This document shows, in pieces, positions 27,601 through 39,552 of a stretch of 64,000 nucleotides of DNA. Every line of letters starts with the position of its first letter. The first letter of the stretch is position 1. The position numbers were made by a program, and so were the translations under genes. Origin of the DNA: Hymenolepis diminuta (Eukaryota; Platyhelminthes; Cestoda; Cyclophyllidea; Hymenolepididae); NCBI GenBank assembly GCA_900708905.1, contig CAADRB010000011.1, positions 1,441,169-1,505,168 on the forward strand. The letters are read 5' to 3'. The notes below the pieces were generated by a model, which was not told the origin of the DNA, did no database searches, and was given only the letters and a program-made list of their open reading frames with translations.

Positions 27601-30600
27601 GAACTTGTGGTTGTGCAGTTTCAAAGACTTGAATTTAGGATGATGAATAACTATTAGTCATAATCCATCAGGGCTTAGAATCGCCTTCTCATAGGTAAAA
27701 ATCTCTTATAGGACCTTAAGAGCAACTACAAATCAGTAAATTACAATGTATTCGATGTACAGTGAAACGTTTCCTTCTCTTCTACTAACAGTTGCATGCA
27801 TTTCCTTATTCTTACAAGAATTCCCCCTACTCTAGAATTGGCGGATTGAGATAGTGGAATCTGTAAGCTCGAAGATTTCAAAACAAGCTCTCGTTATGTC
27901 TTCTTCAGCATGCCTTAGACATGACTTTGTGTTGATTTTCTTACTAGTCCATGTAGATACTTGTTGGTTCGAAAGAAGCTGTTTAAATATTTCGAAGGCT
28001 TAGTTATTGAAATTTGACTGTAGGATTACCCTATAGAAAGACTCTCGTTAAGCCTTTCTTAATTTGCCATAGGTATGATTTTGTATTGATTTTCTCTCCA
28101 GTTCTTATAGACACTTGGTAGCTCGAAAAAGAGGACTGAGTGGATGCTCCGTATCTTCCAATGGTTTAGTCTTCTTAGTCGAAGCTAGGTCGGAGAATTT
28201 GCCAGAGGAATCCGCCTAGTAAGCTCTTCACGTAAATTCCTTGTAATATTCAAGAAAGCTTGATGTTACCGAATATCCTTACCACTATTTTAGAAAGATG
28301 CTACAAGACTCCACGAAAAGCTCGACTAGCCGGGTAAATGAATTAAAGAGTAACTATAAACTACTTAAATTATATTGCATCTATTGCAAGACCTTCGTAG
28401 TTTACAGCATCTGATACTGTCTATCCCACACTAGATTAAGTTAAGATAGAAAAGGGGGTTTCAAGAGACATTCAACTAACCTTAACCCGCTGATTAGGAT
28501 TCGCATCCACAAGAGCCTTGGTCGAAAAGAAAGCCAGGTCCATCCTGAGAGCATTAGTCATACCACGAATAACCACAACAGGCTGCGTAAGACAGAACTT
28601 GGCCAGATCAGCAGACATTGCGTCTTTGCGTTTATCCACGCAGATACACGGTGTCGGAGGCAGAAGTTTATCCACTGGACAGGGAGGATTGGGCCTGCTG
28701 GGCGGGGATGGTAGAGCATCAACCTCGGGTAGAAGGCTGTTCCACCAGGGACCGTTTAGGCGTCCGAGACCTGATACTGCGTCAATTATCTGGGAATAAA
28801 AACAACCACGTTAGGAGGATCTCCAACCCCACCAAATATATTCAAAACAAGTCATTTGAGCAAAATAGCCGTAAAATGTACAACCGAGTATGTGTGCAGG
28901 TAGCACAGAGGTCAACTTGTCCGTTTGAGAAGTCAGATTTCACATGTCTATCGATACATATTCAGTAACGTTGGTTACTGATTAATTCTGGCCAACAAGA
29001 GGGATAGTAGGATGAGAATTTTTCATAAGAATGGCTACGAGATTCCAACTCTCTACCCAAGTTAAGCGTTGATGACGCTACTCCTGATGGACTTGAGAAG
29101 CTTTCCTAAATGACCTTGGAGATACAAATATTATTAGCATTACTTCATAACCGAGTTTGATACTTGATCCTTCAAAAAGAGACTTTCCATGTAGTTTAAT
29201 ACGTGAGAAGATTCAATTTATGCTGCTTACCGATCTTATTATCAATAATCTTGGTAGTCTAAATCCGTATTTTTATCAATTAAACAAAACTTCGATCTTG
29301 GAGACAGGATTGCTACACAGCCGCAGTTGCGGATAGGACTTCTTTATCTTTAAAAAATTTATTCCTAGAGATTTTGAAAGCGTTCGCGGTTGGAGCTTAG
29401 TGGTCATTCTAGCAGTTACTGGTTTTCAAAAGAGATTGTATTTTCCTAATCTCAATCAGTACATCCAATTTGATCAACTTTAAATGATTAGAACCACTGA
29501 TCCGTTTATTAGAGTAGGCCAGCCAGATTTTTATCTTCTAATGGACGAAAATAGTAGGATGAAACTAGCTTGCATGAATCTAACAGCAATACACCTATGA
29601 ACTATAAATTTGTCAAATTTTGGGAATTAATCATTCTAAAATTCATCTTAAAGTAATGTTTTATGGCAGTCGCTTATCATAGAGGAGTAACGTTCTGAAG
29701 TCACCACGGTAAAAGACTCCCAATTTGTCACTCTTCCCTTGGCCATTACTAACCACTATTAAATATGTAATTCCTATCATGGCAGATTTACACCTAACTT
29801 CCAAAATACATCATAAAGCCTCACTCATGAGAAGTTCTAATTTCACCGTTGTGACCTACGACTTCACAGACGAGCTCGTTAACTACTGTACCAACGTCAC
29901 AAACTAATACTATCTAGATTAGTCGACGCATAAAAAGTAGTCTCTTACCTGTTTAGCACTCATTGAGCTATTTAGTTCCTGTAGTGGCCATTTCGGTTGG
30001 GGCAGAGGTTTGATCAATATCGCTTTCAGACTCTTGACGTACTTTACAGGCGCAGAGGGTTTCTGTGGAGCCTCACTTGGTGTGTTCGCACCAGGGGTAT
30101 TCGCCATAGTAGGAGGGGCACCAGGAGCATCCTGTTGCTGATTTTGACCTGTTAATGTCGTAGTCGTTGTCTCCTGTTTCATTTGAAGGCTGGGATCTTG
30201 GAGTCTAGTATCATTGTCCGTCGACTTCGCATCTGGTTCAGATGCTGTAGGGACAGTGTTTGATGACAAACCGCCTTCAATTGCACCGTTTGCGGATCCA
30301 GGAGGGTTTTGGAAGAGAGCAATGTCAAGATCATCCCCTGTGCCATTAAGCTAAAAGAGAAGGCGAGAGAAAAGTTATCTAGAATTACGATGCTAAGATC
30401 TCCAAGTGAAGACTATCTGTAGGGGGCGATAGATTTACTTTGATTGAACTGATACCCAGACCATCAACTGTGTCGTTAAGATAAAGGAGACGAAGAGAGA
30501 AGAGTACTATTCAGAATTGTGTTCTTAAGGCCTCCTCAAATTAAGGCTATCTAAATAGCAAGATTTACTTTAACTGAATTAATGTTCAAATTATCAAATG

Positions 30601-33057
30601 TACCGTTAAGTTAAAGAAATGAGTTCTTCGCAGTATACAGGGATTCAACTAAGTTCTAAAGAGCGATTAATCCAAGTTAGATCAGCACAGGGAGCAGTCC
30701 GCTTAATCATCACTAAACTGTGACATGTGAGTTATATCTCATAAATAAGACCAGTCCTCTTCTGTACAGACATCTTCACTCTGACTTCCTGCTTTCTGTT
30801 AGAATTATAATTAGATACTCCATGGTATCCAGATACTTAGCAAAAATTGCCTTAGAACTAAACGAATGTTGCTATTGTGAATTGATTTTTTTTTTTCAAT
30901 ATGTAGGACTGGCCAAATTTGAGATGGAGAAAGCAACATAAGCTAAGTCATAAAATAAGTCATAAACATCACGCATTACAGTTTGAAAACAAAACTAACG
31001 ATAATGATGTGCCAGAGCACTAGCTTAAGAGCGAATCTTACCCGATCAAGATTATTACGAGGCTAAAGACGAAAGTCAATATTATATGCAAAAATAGACA
31101 TGAAGTTTTGAGTAGCAGTTGAAGAAAATATCGATGATACAATCTTAGAAAGGTAAGCAATGACACAGCTAAGTTGAAATTTTCGTCTCTCAGAGATCGA
31201 TTGATTGAAACATCGATTAAGAACAAATTTTAAGCTATTACGTATTTTCAAAGGTCCAAATTAAATCACTGTCGACTGTATTCAAAATTCATATGCAGTG
31301 TGTTATTCTTAAAAAGAGCTAACTCAATGGATTCCCCTGGAAAATTCTGCAGCCAAGCTCCAACAAAGAGTATCTCCTCTTAGAGCTGCTACGAAAAGTC
31401 TTCCTATCTTCCTTGGTATAAATACCTTCTTCGGAGTGAGCAGATACCAAGAAGAACTAGAGGGAAAGGGTACACAAAAGTTTCGACTAAGGTAATTCGG
31501 TCAAGATACCAGGTAAGTGTTTGAATTCATCGGGCTGTCATGATTAAAACAGCCAATGTCAATTCCTGTCTCTAAAAGCGTAAAGCTATTAACTGTATGC
31601 AAATGTTTACAGAAAAGATGGCGATGTTCTTGCACTATTGATGGGATCACTGTTCCTCAGACGCAACAATTAACAAGGACTTCCCGGCTCTTTAATTCTA
31701 ATGAAAGCTAAGGTTTGTTGAAACGACAAATATCAAAATGGCATTAAATTCAATGCGAAGCCTTCAAAGCTGCCAGTAGTGAATTACTACAATTCTGAAT
31801 CCAATGGACAAAATCTCCTAACCCTTTCTTTAAATCATACCCTTACAGTCATAGCTATGTAGTCACTTAGCAGATTAGTATAACTATATAACTAAACTAA
31901 CGATCATTTTAGCTGTTGAGACTCATTCAAATTTCACATACTTCTTGCGAATTTAATACGTTTTAAAGTTATTTAGCCACTAGCAAATACCACATAAACA
32001 AACTAAATAAGAATAATCATTTACTGATGAGTATATTTAGAACCCATTATTGCGTAAGTAGGAAAAATAGTACGAACCTGTGCAAATATGTCATCATCTG
32101 TGAATAAAGAGAAGTCATCATCAGGCAACTGGTCAGCGCCCAGTCCTGCATCATTCGCAGCCACTGACAGTAAGTCTGCCACGGTAGCATCAACCGGATT
32201 CTGTTGCTGTTGCTGACTCTGTTGATTTTGCTCATTTTGCAACTTTTGATCTGCTTTTTCATCAGTTGTAGAGCTCTTTTCTTTTGCAGCAGAGCTCTCG
32301 GATGCACTAGCCTTTCTTCCGCCACTCTCAGTATTAGAATTGGTGCTTAATTGGCGCTTGAAGATACCCGGATCGAGTCCACGGAAAGGATCTTCTAGGG
32401 TCTCCTCTGGATGTTGTTTCTTGTAGAGAAGGTAGTTGAATGTCTTCCCATATATTGCCTCATATTGTCGACGTTGTTTAGCAGTCATGCCGTGAGCTAA
32501 ATACTAGAACAAGCAAATACTATTAAGAATTTTTTAACTACTGATCAAATATAAGGTATATAGTACCAACCTACCATGAGAGAGTAAAGGGTGCTGATCT
32601 CTTCCGTAGTCGGAAGCTCGTCTTCATCCGGTGAATATGAACTTCGCTTCTTTTTCTTTTGTCTCTTAGCAACGTCTTCACAACCCTCCTCGATCTTTAT
32701 TCGCTTGATTGGTGGTTGAATTATTTCGGCTTCTGAATTAAAAGGAAAATTGAATGACGTATTATATGGCAGTACTTAATTGCAATTCAACTTTCTTGCA
32801 ATAAATAATTCCGCTCTTTACAACAGCTATCAAAGGACCTTCAAGGAGATTAAACAACATTATAAACAGAAAAGAGTAGTAGAAAATACTTCCATAAGTA
32901 AGATTTTGGACGTATGCATTCATTTTTCCCTTTATTTATTGGACACAGCATTGCTATTACAGCCCTTGATCAGTGTCTTGCCAGACTGATATATCGGCTT
33001 AGGAATTAAGACGATTATTACATTAGAGTATTTATCACATAATTATGATGATTGTAG

Positions 33058-33088
<31 letters not shown>

Positions 33089-36000
33089 AACCTCACTGAT
33101 GAGGAACTCGAATTCTGCCACTATATTAGCCAGACATAATCATTGAGGTTGGCCATTCCGCTCACTAGGTTTGCACTTTGATCTCTAATATAGCTGACGT
33201 GCACAGTGTGGCCAATGGGTCGCCGACACGCAATAATGGATAGTATAAACACACAACTACTTATCCTTTATAGCTTCAATAACTTATTTAATACTGCTAG
33301 CTAAAAACTTGATGCAAACGAATTCGATTATTTTACTCAAATTGTTGTATAAATGAATTAAACTGTTATTAATCTGAAAAAAATGGACTATCACTTGCAG
33401 ATATACTTAAACTTCGATTAAAGATTTAGTAACACTCTAAAAATAAAATTATGGACTGAAATTAAATGCCTCAAATCATCTAAGATAGGTAAAAGATGGG
33501 GGCGCTTAAAAAAGTTCTCCATGACATAGATTTCCAAAAATGACTGCCAGAAAAAAACACTTTCACTGAATTTTATTCTGATAGATCGAGATCCGATCAA
33601 ATGGAAGTGTCTTCTAATTCTTTTTTGGGCAGAAAGACGACAGCATGAATTCCTTCTGATTGAGAAATCCGCTTTCTCCTGATGATTAATAACCAATGTA
33701 TTTGGCAGTTCCAATCATTAGTCGTTTGTCGCATTCAGGATATAAAATCATCAATATTTTCTCTCAAGGGAATAATCGTAAAAGCGGGATTCACAGATGT
33801 TATCATAACTGGGTCTCTGATAAACCTTTATTGATAAGGATAGTTGGTTATGCAAATTAATGGACATGACATCGATTACCAATGATTCAAATCAACAGTC
33901 AATATACTTCAACTCACCGGTACTAGGCTCCGTAACATCCATCCCAGTCTGCTTCCCTTCTCCTTCTGGTTCTTCTCCCTTATCGATCTGTTCAACATCT
34001 TTCTCATTCTCTCCCTCCATCTCGTCCTCTTCCAATTTAATGGCATTATTCTTTAGGAGAGCAGACCAATGTTCCGCACTGTTGTTGAAAGCCGAGCATT
34101 GCGACCTGTTGGCCTCTTGCAGCATGAGTTGGATTTGTCTCTGAGTGAGCTCTGATGGGATGGGAAGATCCCAAGCGGCGTCAACAGTAGGGAGTTTTCC
34201 AGAGGGTGGAATTCCCCCGGCAGCAGCAGCAGCGCACACTAGACCGGAGGGGTCTAGACCACCAGTTGGTCCGACTGGAATCTTGTCACCCAAACGAGGA
34301 AGTAATTGTTGAAGAGTAGCGATACGGGCTTTTACTGGTGGTCTGATCTACAATAATGAGAAAAATGAACCCTTAGTATGCCTATAATTATAATGTTCAA
34401 ATCAACAGTCACATAGCTTTATACTTGAGAAGTTTAAGATTACGTTATCCTCCTTATTAAAAGAGGTACATCTAGTACGTAGTGCTATCATCATACGCCA
34501 TTATATAGTCTTCAAAGCTAAGCTCCAACCAAACGAAGCTATGGCAAATATCTCTATACGATTAAATCCAAGACAAAGAAACTACATTTCGACGTCAATA
34601 AACAGCCATTTGAATTTCAGAGATTGTAGGGGAATTACTACTCAAAACTTGAATAAATCAGCTAAAAAACGCCACATAAAACTTGGACAGGCAAAATATC
34701 TTGGAAAAGATAGGGCAAAAATATAAAGAATGCTGTCTGTTAAAACCTTTAATTATCGAGAATGAAATATTAAAAGAAGTCCCTTGTGATTCGGTGGCAC
34801 ACAGATCACCTCTCACGTCTGAGGTCACGTGTTTGATGGCCATGGATGCACACTCAGTGAGTAGAATGACCAGCCGCAATGATTAAGTCTAGCTAACGTA
34901 GAGTGGCCGAATTCACCGGGAAGGCTCCATGATGTCACTCTCTGCTAAAGATGATTGTTGGAAAACATTTTCCCAAATGGGCTTGGGAATTATAGTTATT
35001 AAAAAAAGTCGTCAACTGTAAACGTTGCATAGCAGATAGACCTTTGGAAAATCAAATGATGTGAACCTGAAATCCATCGAAAACTGGACAATCTTCGATG
35101 CCGAATACAATATGCAAGGCAAGTCGAAGGCCACCGCCCAGAGAATTGATAAGAATACGAAACACAATACAGTGCACAGTGTCATTTCCTCCACATCATT
35201 ATGAAAAGTCACGCCAAGGTCAAATCAGCTATCATTCAGGGATTTACCCATTGTCCGGCCAAACATATTCGGATACATTGGACGCAAAAGGTAATCACTA
35301 CCATTGATTGGTTCATCCTTATCCAGCCAATAAGAACAAAGTATACAGATCAGACTAAATCAATAAATATCGTGACGTCAACCCCTTTCTTCTCGAGCAA
35401 AACTGTGGGCTTCCAGTATTATAAGCACAAGATATAGTTTACTACAAAAATCAGTAAAGGAAATGACAAAAATCAAAGTATTTCAATAAGCTACTGGGTT
35501 TATGGAGACTTACAAATAAAAGTGCACATTAATTTCTTCCAGTGTATGTGTATGCAATCATTTCCTTTAAAAATTATGACTTAATACTGAGAGAAAGCCA
35601 AACAGATATTAAGAGCATTTTCCTTCTTCCAGACTTAGAGAATCAAGATGTTTCATGTAAAAAACAAAGACTAGAGACCTACTGTATCTCGTTTATCCGC
35701 ATTGACAGCATTGGTGTAGCATTTCAGCGCCTCTTTAAACTGATGCATACTCTCATAAAGGGTACCAAGATTAACCCAAGCCGTGACATGACATTTATCC
35801 AGCTGAACGGCACAAAAATAAGCCTGCAGAGCATCCATTGGTTGATTTTGCTCTTGATAGAGCACTCCAATTGAACACCTGAAAATACGTAAAGAGAAGG
35901 GGAAATCCAACTTACCAGGTATCTGCGCTAGCCTCAGTTTTATCAATAGAGCTCCGGTAGGATCTAAAAGCATCTTGAACTTTATTGACAGCGGCTTGGC

Positions 36001-37208
36001 AACGACCAAGGAGATACCAAGTCTTGCCATTCGAACTGTCTATTTCAATCGCCTTTTGAAGGAGTTGAATGGCACGTTCGGTCTGTGCTAGCGAAGGCTC
36101 AGCACTGGTTTGATAAAGCCAAGCTAAATTTAAGAAAAAAATAAGGGAAGACGAATTTTCTTACCCAGTTGCCGCAAGCAAAGGTGCTGAACATTTAGGG
36201 AAGATTCTGGTGAAATGTTGGCCAAAATCTCTTCGTAAGTTGATTTAGCCTGATTCGTCCGACCACACACCTCAAATAGGTGGCCAATTTGGAATTGAAC
36301 TAAAAAGAAAACGAATCAAGAGAATGCTCAAAAACGCACTTTCAGTTGAACCCCAAGTACTTGGTCCCTCATCCCTCAAAGCTTGCCTGAAATGCTTAAG
36401 GCTTTTGTCAAGATCTTTTCGTAGTTTGTAAATATATCCAAGTCGAACGTGTATCTCTTTTCGTCGAGGGAACGAGGGTTGAAGATAGAGAATTTGTTGA
36501 AATAAGAGAATTGCACTAAAGGAGTCAGGATAAACACAAAATCACATTCTTACGTATTAAATGCACCAAAATGAAAACAGCATAAAGCGAATCCATAAAG
36601 AAATGATAAATTCCTGTATCCCGCTTCATTTACAAGTCCCTTGTACCTTAAATAAGCGGACAAAGCGTCGTCATAGCGATTGAGTAGAAGTTGATAGTGA
36701 CCGAGAAGGAGGTAAGTAACAGGAGAAACGCTCTTTTTTTGGATTTTTGAATACTTTAAATAGACTTCCATCCGAATTTTGGAAGAATGTTGGAAAAGAT
36801 CAGGGTCATCACCAAGAGATTTTAATAATTCTTGCTCTTCTTTTGCTCTAGACTCCTCCAGCTCATAAACCTTCCTTGCAATAATGCCATCTAGATAGAA
36901 GACAGCCCGGTCGAGCAACTTTTTATTATCTCCGACATCAATCCGGAAAAAACCAAACTCCAAACTGGAAATAAAAGTAATGAAAACAATAAAAGATGAT
37001 TCTAATTACGCTTAATCTGTGCAAACTACGTTTATATTATACTTTTGCTAAGCATTAACAATAAAATTTGATGTGTATCCTAGACCAATATTTCAGTAAT
37101 ATATTACCGGAAAAGTGTATATTTATAAAATAATTACCTGTCAAGTTCAGACAATTTTACTGCTTCGTCTTCACTAAATGACCATGAATCAAGTGGCGAT
37201 GATGCCAT
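21664..37208 (-). CDS. KDM6A: UTX/KDM6A-type TPR-JmjC protein, probably catalytically inactive
   Basis: Homologue of the H3K27 demethylase UTX, a nuclear protein of MLL3/4-type complexes. Exons (high to low): 37208-37138, 36964-36554, 36515-36340, 36299-36165, 36123-35916, 35878-35683, 34347-33918, 32732-32575, 32503-32078, 30350-29949, 28789-28487, 27549-27353, 25925-25694, 24660-24194, 22179-22053, 21981-21664. All phases agree, giving about 1418 aa (human 1401). Residues about 24-399 are TPRs, with [17 protein letters not shown]; then [11 protein letters not shown], a basic KRQKKKKR stretch near 568-575 and a Q/S/P-rich linker. [13 protein letters not shown] and JmjC follow (about 1050-1260). 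The zinc domain has Cys 1309, 1312, 1333 and 1336. Iron ligands H1124 and E1126 are kept, but the third is F1204. The intron after exon 14 is GC-AG. A 41-bp mini-intron in the last exon could shorten the C-terminus. Confidence 0.93.
22180..24193 (-). other. GC-AG intron 14 of the UTX gene
   Basis: The donor reads AA then GCAAGT. Only this GC donor gives the two-base phase required by the next exon, which begins GAGTAC after TTTAAAG. The joined protein is LIK-STLLRT, aligning without a gap to human MIKYCLLRT. The GT four bases downstream (GTTTAT) is weak and out of phase. The intron also holds a FLYWCH-like fragment. Confidence 0.8.
23600..24030 (+). pseudogene. degenerate FLYWCH-like transposon fragment, copy 1
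   Basis: Frames on the + strand give [20 protein letters not shown] (about 23655-23715), then after a frame change [20 protein letters not shown] (about 23753-23812). The spacing of an aromatic-L-x-C, a second Cys and a late His resembles FLYWCH zinc fingers, which often sit at the start of MULE-type transposases. The canonical Trp is absent. A diverged copy at 31500-31900 matches it throughout. The name is tentative; the pairing of the two copies is firmer. Confidence 0.45.
24194..24660 (-). other. JmjC core exon with a substituted iron ligand
   Basis: Exon 14 of the UTX gene encodes residues about 1116-1270. The first two metal ligands stand in TGHQEGNN (H1124, E1126). The third position, exactly 80 residues on as in human UTX (H1146 to H1226), is Phe, codon TTC at 24396-24394, in [11 protein letters not shown]. 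From memory of the human structure, T1143 aligns with Ile1121 and S1154 with Ala1132, while K1137 (K1115, previous exon) and N1156 (N1134) are kept. The flanking fold motifs [22 protein letters not shown] and GWCNNIVWN are intact. The exon is under clear coding constraint and is not a decayed copy. Confidence 0.85.
24812..24950 (-). repeat. SINE family A copy
   Basis: Reads on the minus strand. It shares the GAGCCAC..CGGTGAGAA block and the CACTGATGAGCATC..CTCCTGACCTC block with the other family copies. It lies in intron 13 of the UTX gene. Confidence 0.45.
26225..26345 (+). repeat. SINE family A copy (diverged)
   Basis: Shows GAGCGGTTAGTCAC, CACGGAAGT, GGGTCACGAGCACG and GTGAGCTCTATCATC in the family order. 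It lies in intron 12 of the UTX gene. Confidence 0.35.
27880..28187. repeat. 154-bp tandem duplication in UTX intron 11
   Basis: Two adjacent diverged units. CTCTCGTTA, then ATGAYTTTGTRTTGATTTTC and TAGACACTTGGTAGCTCGAAA-like blocks recur 154 bp apart (for example 27921 and 28075). A possible third partial unit follows near 28230. Noncoding. Confidence 0.6.
29300..29445 (-). repeat. SINE family C copy
   Basis: The GCTACACAGCCGCAGTTGCG block and its flanks match copies at 51425-51560 and 51720-51900. It lies in intron 10 of the UTX gene. Confidence 0.4.
29695..29906 (-). repeat. SINE family A copy
   Basis: On the minus strand the head reads TGGTACAGTAG (fits the Pol III A box TRGYNNARNNG) followed by GTTAACGAGCTCGTCTGTGAAGTC, as in the family. 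The remainder matches through AAGTTCTAATTTCACC and the CTTGGCCATTACTAACC block. It lies in intron 10 of the UTX gene. Confidence 0.5.
30329..30624. repeat. 130-bp tandem repeat copying the 5' edge of UTX exon 10
   Basis: Unit starts at 30329, 30459 and 30589 are exactly 130 bp apart. The third unit is partial. Each contains the splice-acceptor edge of exon 10: the genuine exon begins [10 protein letters not shown], and units 2 and 3 would begin [10 protein letters not shown] and [10 protein letters not shown]. Their acceptors have changed from AG to AT and AA, so they should not splice. Confidence 0.75.
30715..30860 (-). repeat. SINE family B copy (diverged)
   Basis: Matches the copies at 38960-39195 and 42110-42360 through TTATATCTCA, TGTACAGACATCT, CTTCCTGCTTTCTGTTAG and ATACTCCATGGTAT. 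It lies in intron 9 of the UTX gene. Confidence 0.45.
31500..31900 (+). pseudogene. degenerate FLYWCH-like fragment, copy 2
   Basis: Matches 23600-24030 in order and orientation: an ACAGCCAA block, the TGTATGCAAATGTTTACAG block, GATGGGATCACTGTTCC, AATTAACAAGGACTTC, and ATAGCTATG with CACTTA and AGTA at the far end. The corresponding reading frame carries a TGA near 31640. It lies in intron 9 of the UTX gene. Confidence 0.45.
33059..33086. repeat. (TA)n microsatellite
   Basis: Pure TA run abutting a SINE family A copy. Confidence 0.95.
33087..33230 (-). repeat. SINE family A copy
   Basis: CTCACTGATGAGGAACTCGAATTC, TGCCACTATATTAGCCAGACATAATCATTGAGGTTGGCCATTCCGCTCACTAG-like blocks match the body of the family. 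It lies in intron 7 of the UTX gene. Confidence 0.55.
34785..35000 (+). repeat. SINE family A copy
   Basis: Sense copy, opposite to the host gene. It runs from a decayed A box through GTCTGAGGTCACG, GATGCACACTCAGTGAG, CCGCAATGATTAAGTCTAGC, AGAGTGGCCGAATTCACC, AAGGCTCCATGATG and the tail CCCAAATGGGCTTGGGAA. It is the most complete view of the family body and lies in intron 6 of the UTX gene. Confidence 0.6.
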
Positions 37209-37310
37209 ACTCACCCTCGATGCAGACTTTACCCAAAAAGCGACTTGTCATAATATCGCCCCAAATCGTACACGAAAAAACAAAAACTGGGTGCTTTAAT
37301 AATGGATAAA
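37209..37310 (-). promoter_or_regulatory. UTX 5' leader region
   Basis: ATG at 37208-37206. A consensus splice donor (GTGAGT, plus-strand 37209-37214) directly abuts the ATG, so an alternative transcript could splice the start codon out. No clear TATA or CCAAT element was seen. Confidence 0.3.
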
Positions 37311-38900
37311 ATAACTTGCTTGTGTTAAAATTCTCTTTAAAAATTTTGAATTTTATTTCAGAATTATATTTTCATTAGAATAGCAATGTGCTGCATCATT
37401 TACGGTTCTATGAGTGTACGGTGATATTTGTACCAAACCGTCATAATTTATAAGTTTCTTATTAAAACCGGCTCCAAATTTTTATGACAATCTCAAAATT
37501 TATCATTAGTTTTAATAATATTTAAATTCCGGTCTGTCTGAAATGAGGATTCATTACATTTGTTTTGAAAATCATCCAAATGAACTTTTCTTCAAATGCA
37601 TTTATGCTATTTCCTGACCGACAAATAAACAGCATTTTCAAATAACAGGATTGCTTAATGATCCCTATTAATACAATTCAATTCTCAAATCAGATCTCAA
37701 GCAATGGTAAATAATCTAATACTTAGAAAAGAAGTTGATGATGGGAAGTGGTTTTACCTGAAATTATAATACCTTAAAATTAAAATACCTTGTGGCTGAT
37801 CAGCAGCCACAACTACTCCTAACAGAGAGTCGGTTCAACAGCTCAGTCCTCAAATTGTATATTTATAGTCACACGTGATTTTACCAGCTAAAGATACTTT
37901 CATTGACAGGTTTTAATTCATTACTTTTCTTTAAAGAATGATCATATATCCATTTTCTTCTAAATTTCGTTACATTTCTCTATCCTCTTAAATTCGAATT
38001 AAAATACCTTCCAATCGTTATTTTGTTCGCATTTTTCTGACATTCTCTTGTTTTGGTTCGTTCATAACATTTGATGAAACCTTAATTTGTATTCTATATT
38101 GTTTGTTTATTTTATTTACTAAACAGAGACATCACGTTCAAATAGTATCGGAAATTGTCCGAATACTTATTATTAATCTCAAATCTAAATAACATCTCGG
38201 ATAACTTACATTGGATCACTTTATTCATTTACCGTCATTCAGTAAAAATTTGGTTTTAATAACCAAGCATAATAAAATAAATTGCTGCTCAACAATCATA
38301 GAGGATTGAAAGAAAACCCCCTGAAGATCTTGGAAACATCAGCTCTTGGCATATGTCATCACTGGCTGTTCTTTTGGTAAATGAGACACATTTTTCCGCA
38401 ATGCTGCACATGATATACACAATTTAATCCTCAACCCTGGTAATAGGAAATATTTTTTGATCCTCATCTAAGATAGAGAATCACGCATTCAGCCACTGCT
38501 ATAATGTAATAGACTAGAAGTCTCTAGAAAACCCAGTAATATGGCAACTTAATGAAACCAATAAACCAAAGCAGAACACAATGCACGTTATGGTAGACAC
38601 ACGTGTACTAACGAAAGTTAAACTCAATCAGTATAGGCTTAAACAGATAGGCATAATTACAAGGTGTCTTTTACCGGTGGAGTATTGAGAAGGAAATCGC
38701 CTTTTTATTCATAGAAAAAGTTTTGGAGGGGAGAGAAAATAATCATTTTTTCTTCTGGCAATTACCCACTTATTGACCTCCTTTTAGCCAATACGATTGA
38801 TCATGCCTTTCATTGAATGTGCATTAATGAGTCTGGAAATCGTGACTTCTGACCCAGAGGAAATGCAAGTTGATTGTTGTCATGCCCTGACCTGAAAACA

Positions 38901-38912
38901 CCCCCCCCCCCC
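38901..38912. repeat. C12 homopolymer
   Basis: Run of twelve C between the UTX and tincar-like genes. Confidence 0.95.
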
Positions 38913-38959
38913 TCCTGTGTAACAATTCCCCTTTGGCTTCATATGTTCATGTATGTCTT

Positions 38960-39195
38960 TGAAATACCCTTGGTTATCTATGTGAAGAGGCCTCACTTGA
39001 TATGTGTAAACCACCACTGAGTCATCCCTATATGGTCAAACGTTCCATGTAATTTATATTTCAGTATCAAAACTAGGTGTGCATTGTGCAGACACCTTTT
39101 TGTTGAATTCCCGCCCCTTGCTAGAGTTAGAACTAGGTACCCTATGATATACAAGAGAGCTAATAACCACTATGTCACCTGGCACACACATCCGG
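38960..39195 (-). repeat. SINE family B copy
   Basis: On the minus strand the head reads TGACATAGTGG (A-box-like) with TAGTTCTAACT (B-box-like) downstream. The body includes AAACCACCACTGAGTCATCC on the plus strand, shared with 42166 onward, followed by TATATGG, GTAATT-ATATTT, AAAACTAGGT and TTGTGCAGA. It lies in the spacer between the UTX and tincar-like genes. Confidence 0.6.
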
Positions 39196-39527
39196 ATCGG
39201 GTATGAAATCGACGGGAGACTCGTATGTGTGACTTCAACATACGCATATTTTTCATTATTCAGTCAAACCTTTGACAAAAACTAAATATACACACACCGG
39301 GATGAAAATAAAGATGATATTAAATTTCGTCTGTTTGTGTTTGGCAATGCAGCAGTAATAACATGACGTAACAAGTTGGGAGTCACTTGTGGAGACAGTT
39401 TAGGTCAATTTGTAAAATGTACAGAAGAAGTAAGGGATTGGAGTCAGAGAGCATGGAGGGGTGGGTGGATAAGGAACACATAAAATGCAGAAGTTTGGGA
39501 GGTCAGATTGTCTGAAACCCACTTTTG

Positions 39528-39537
39528 CCCCCCCCCC
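39528..39537. repeat. C10 homopolymer
   Basis: Ten C just downstream of the tincar-like stop codon, in its probable 3' UTR. Confidence 0.9.
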
Positions 39538-39552
39538 ACACACCAAAAAAAA

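Noticed and set aside
35671..35682. Donor GTCTCT at 35678 for UTX exon 6
   Set aside because: It leaves one extra base and breaks the frame into exon 7. GTAGGT four bases earlier restores the frame.
16739..37306. A 19-base near-identical string upstream of both ALG1 (16739-16757) and UTX (37288-37306), 18 of 19 matching
   Set aside because: About one such pair is expected by chance in 64 kb of AT-rich DNA; orientation relative to the two genes differs.
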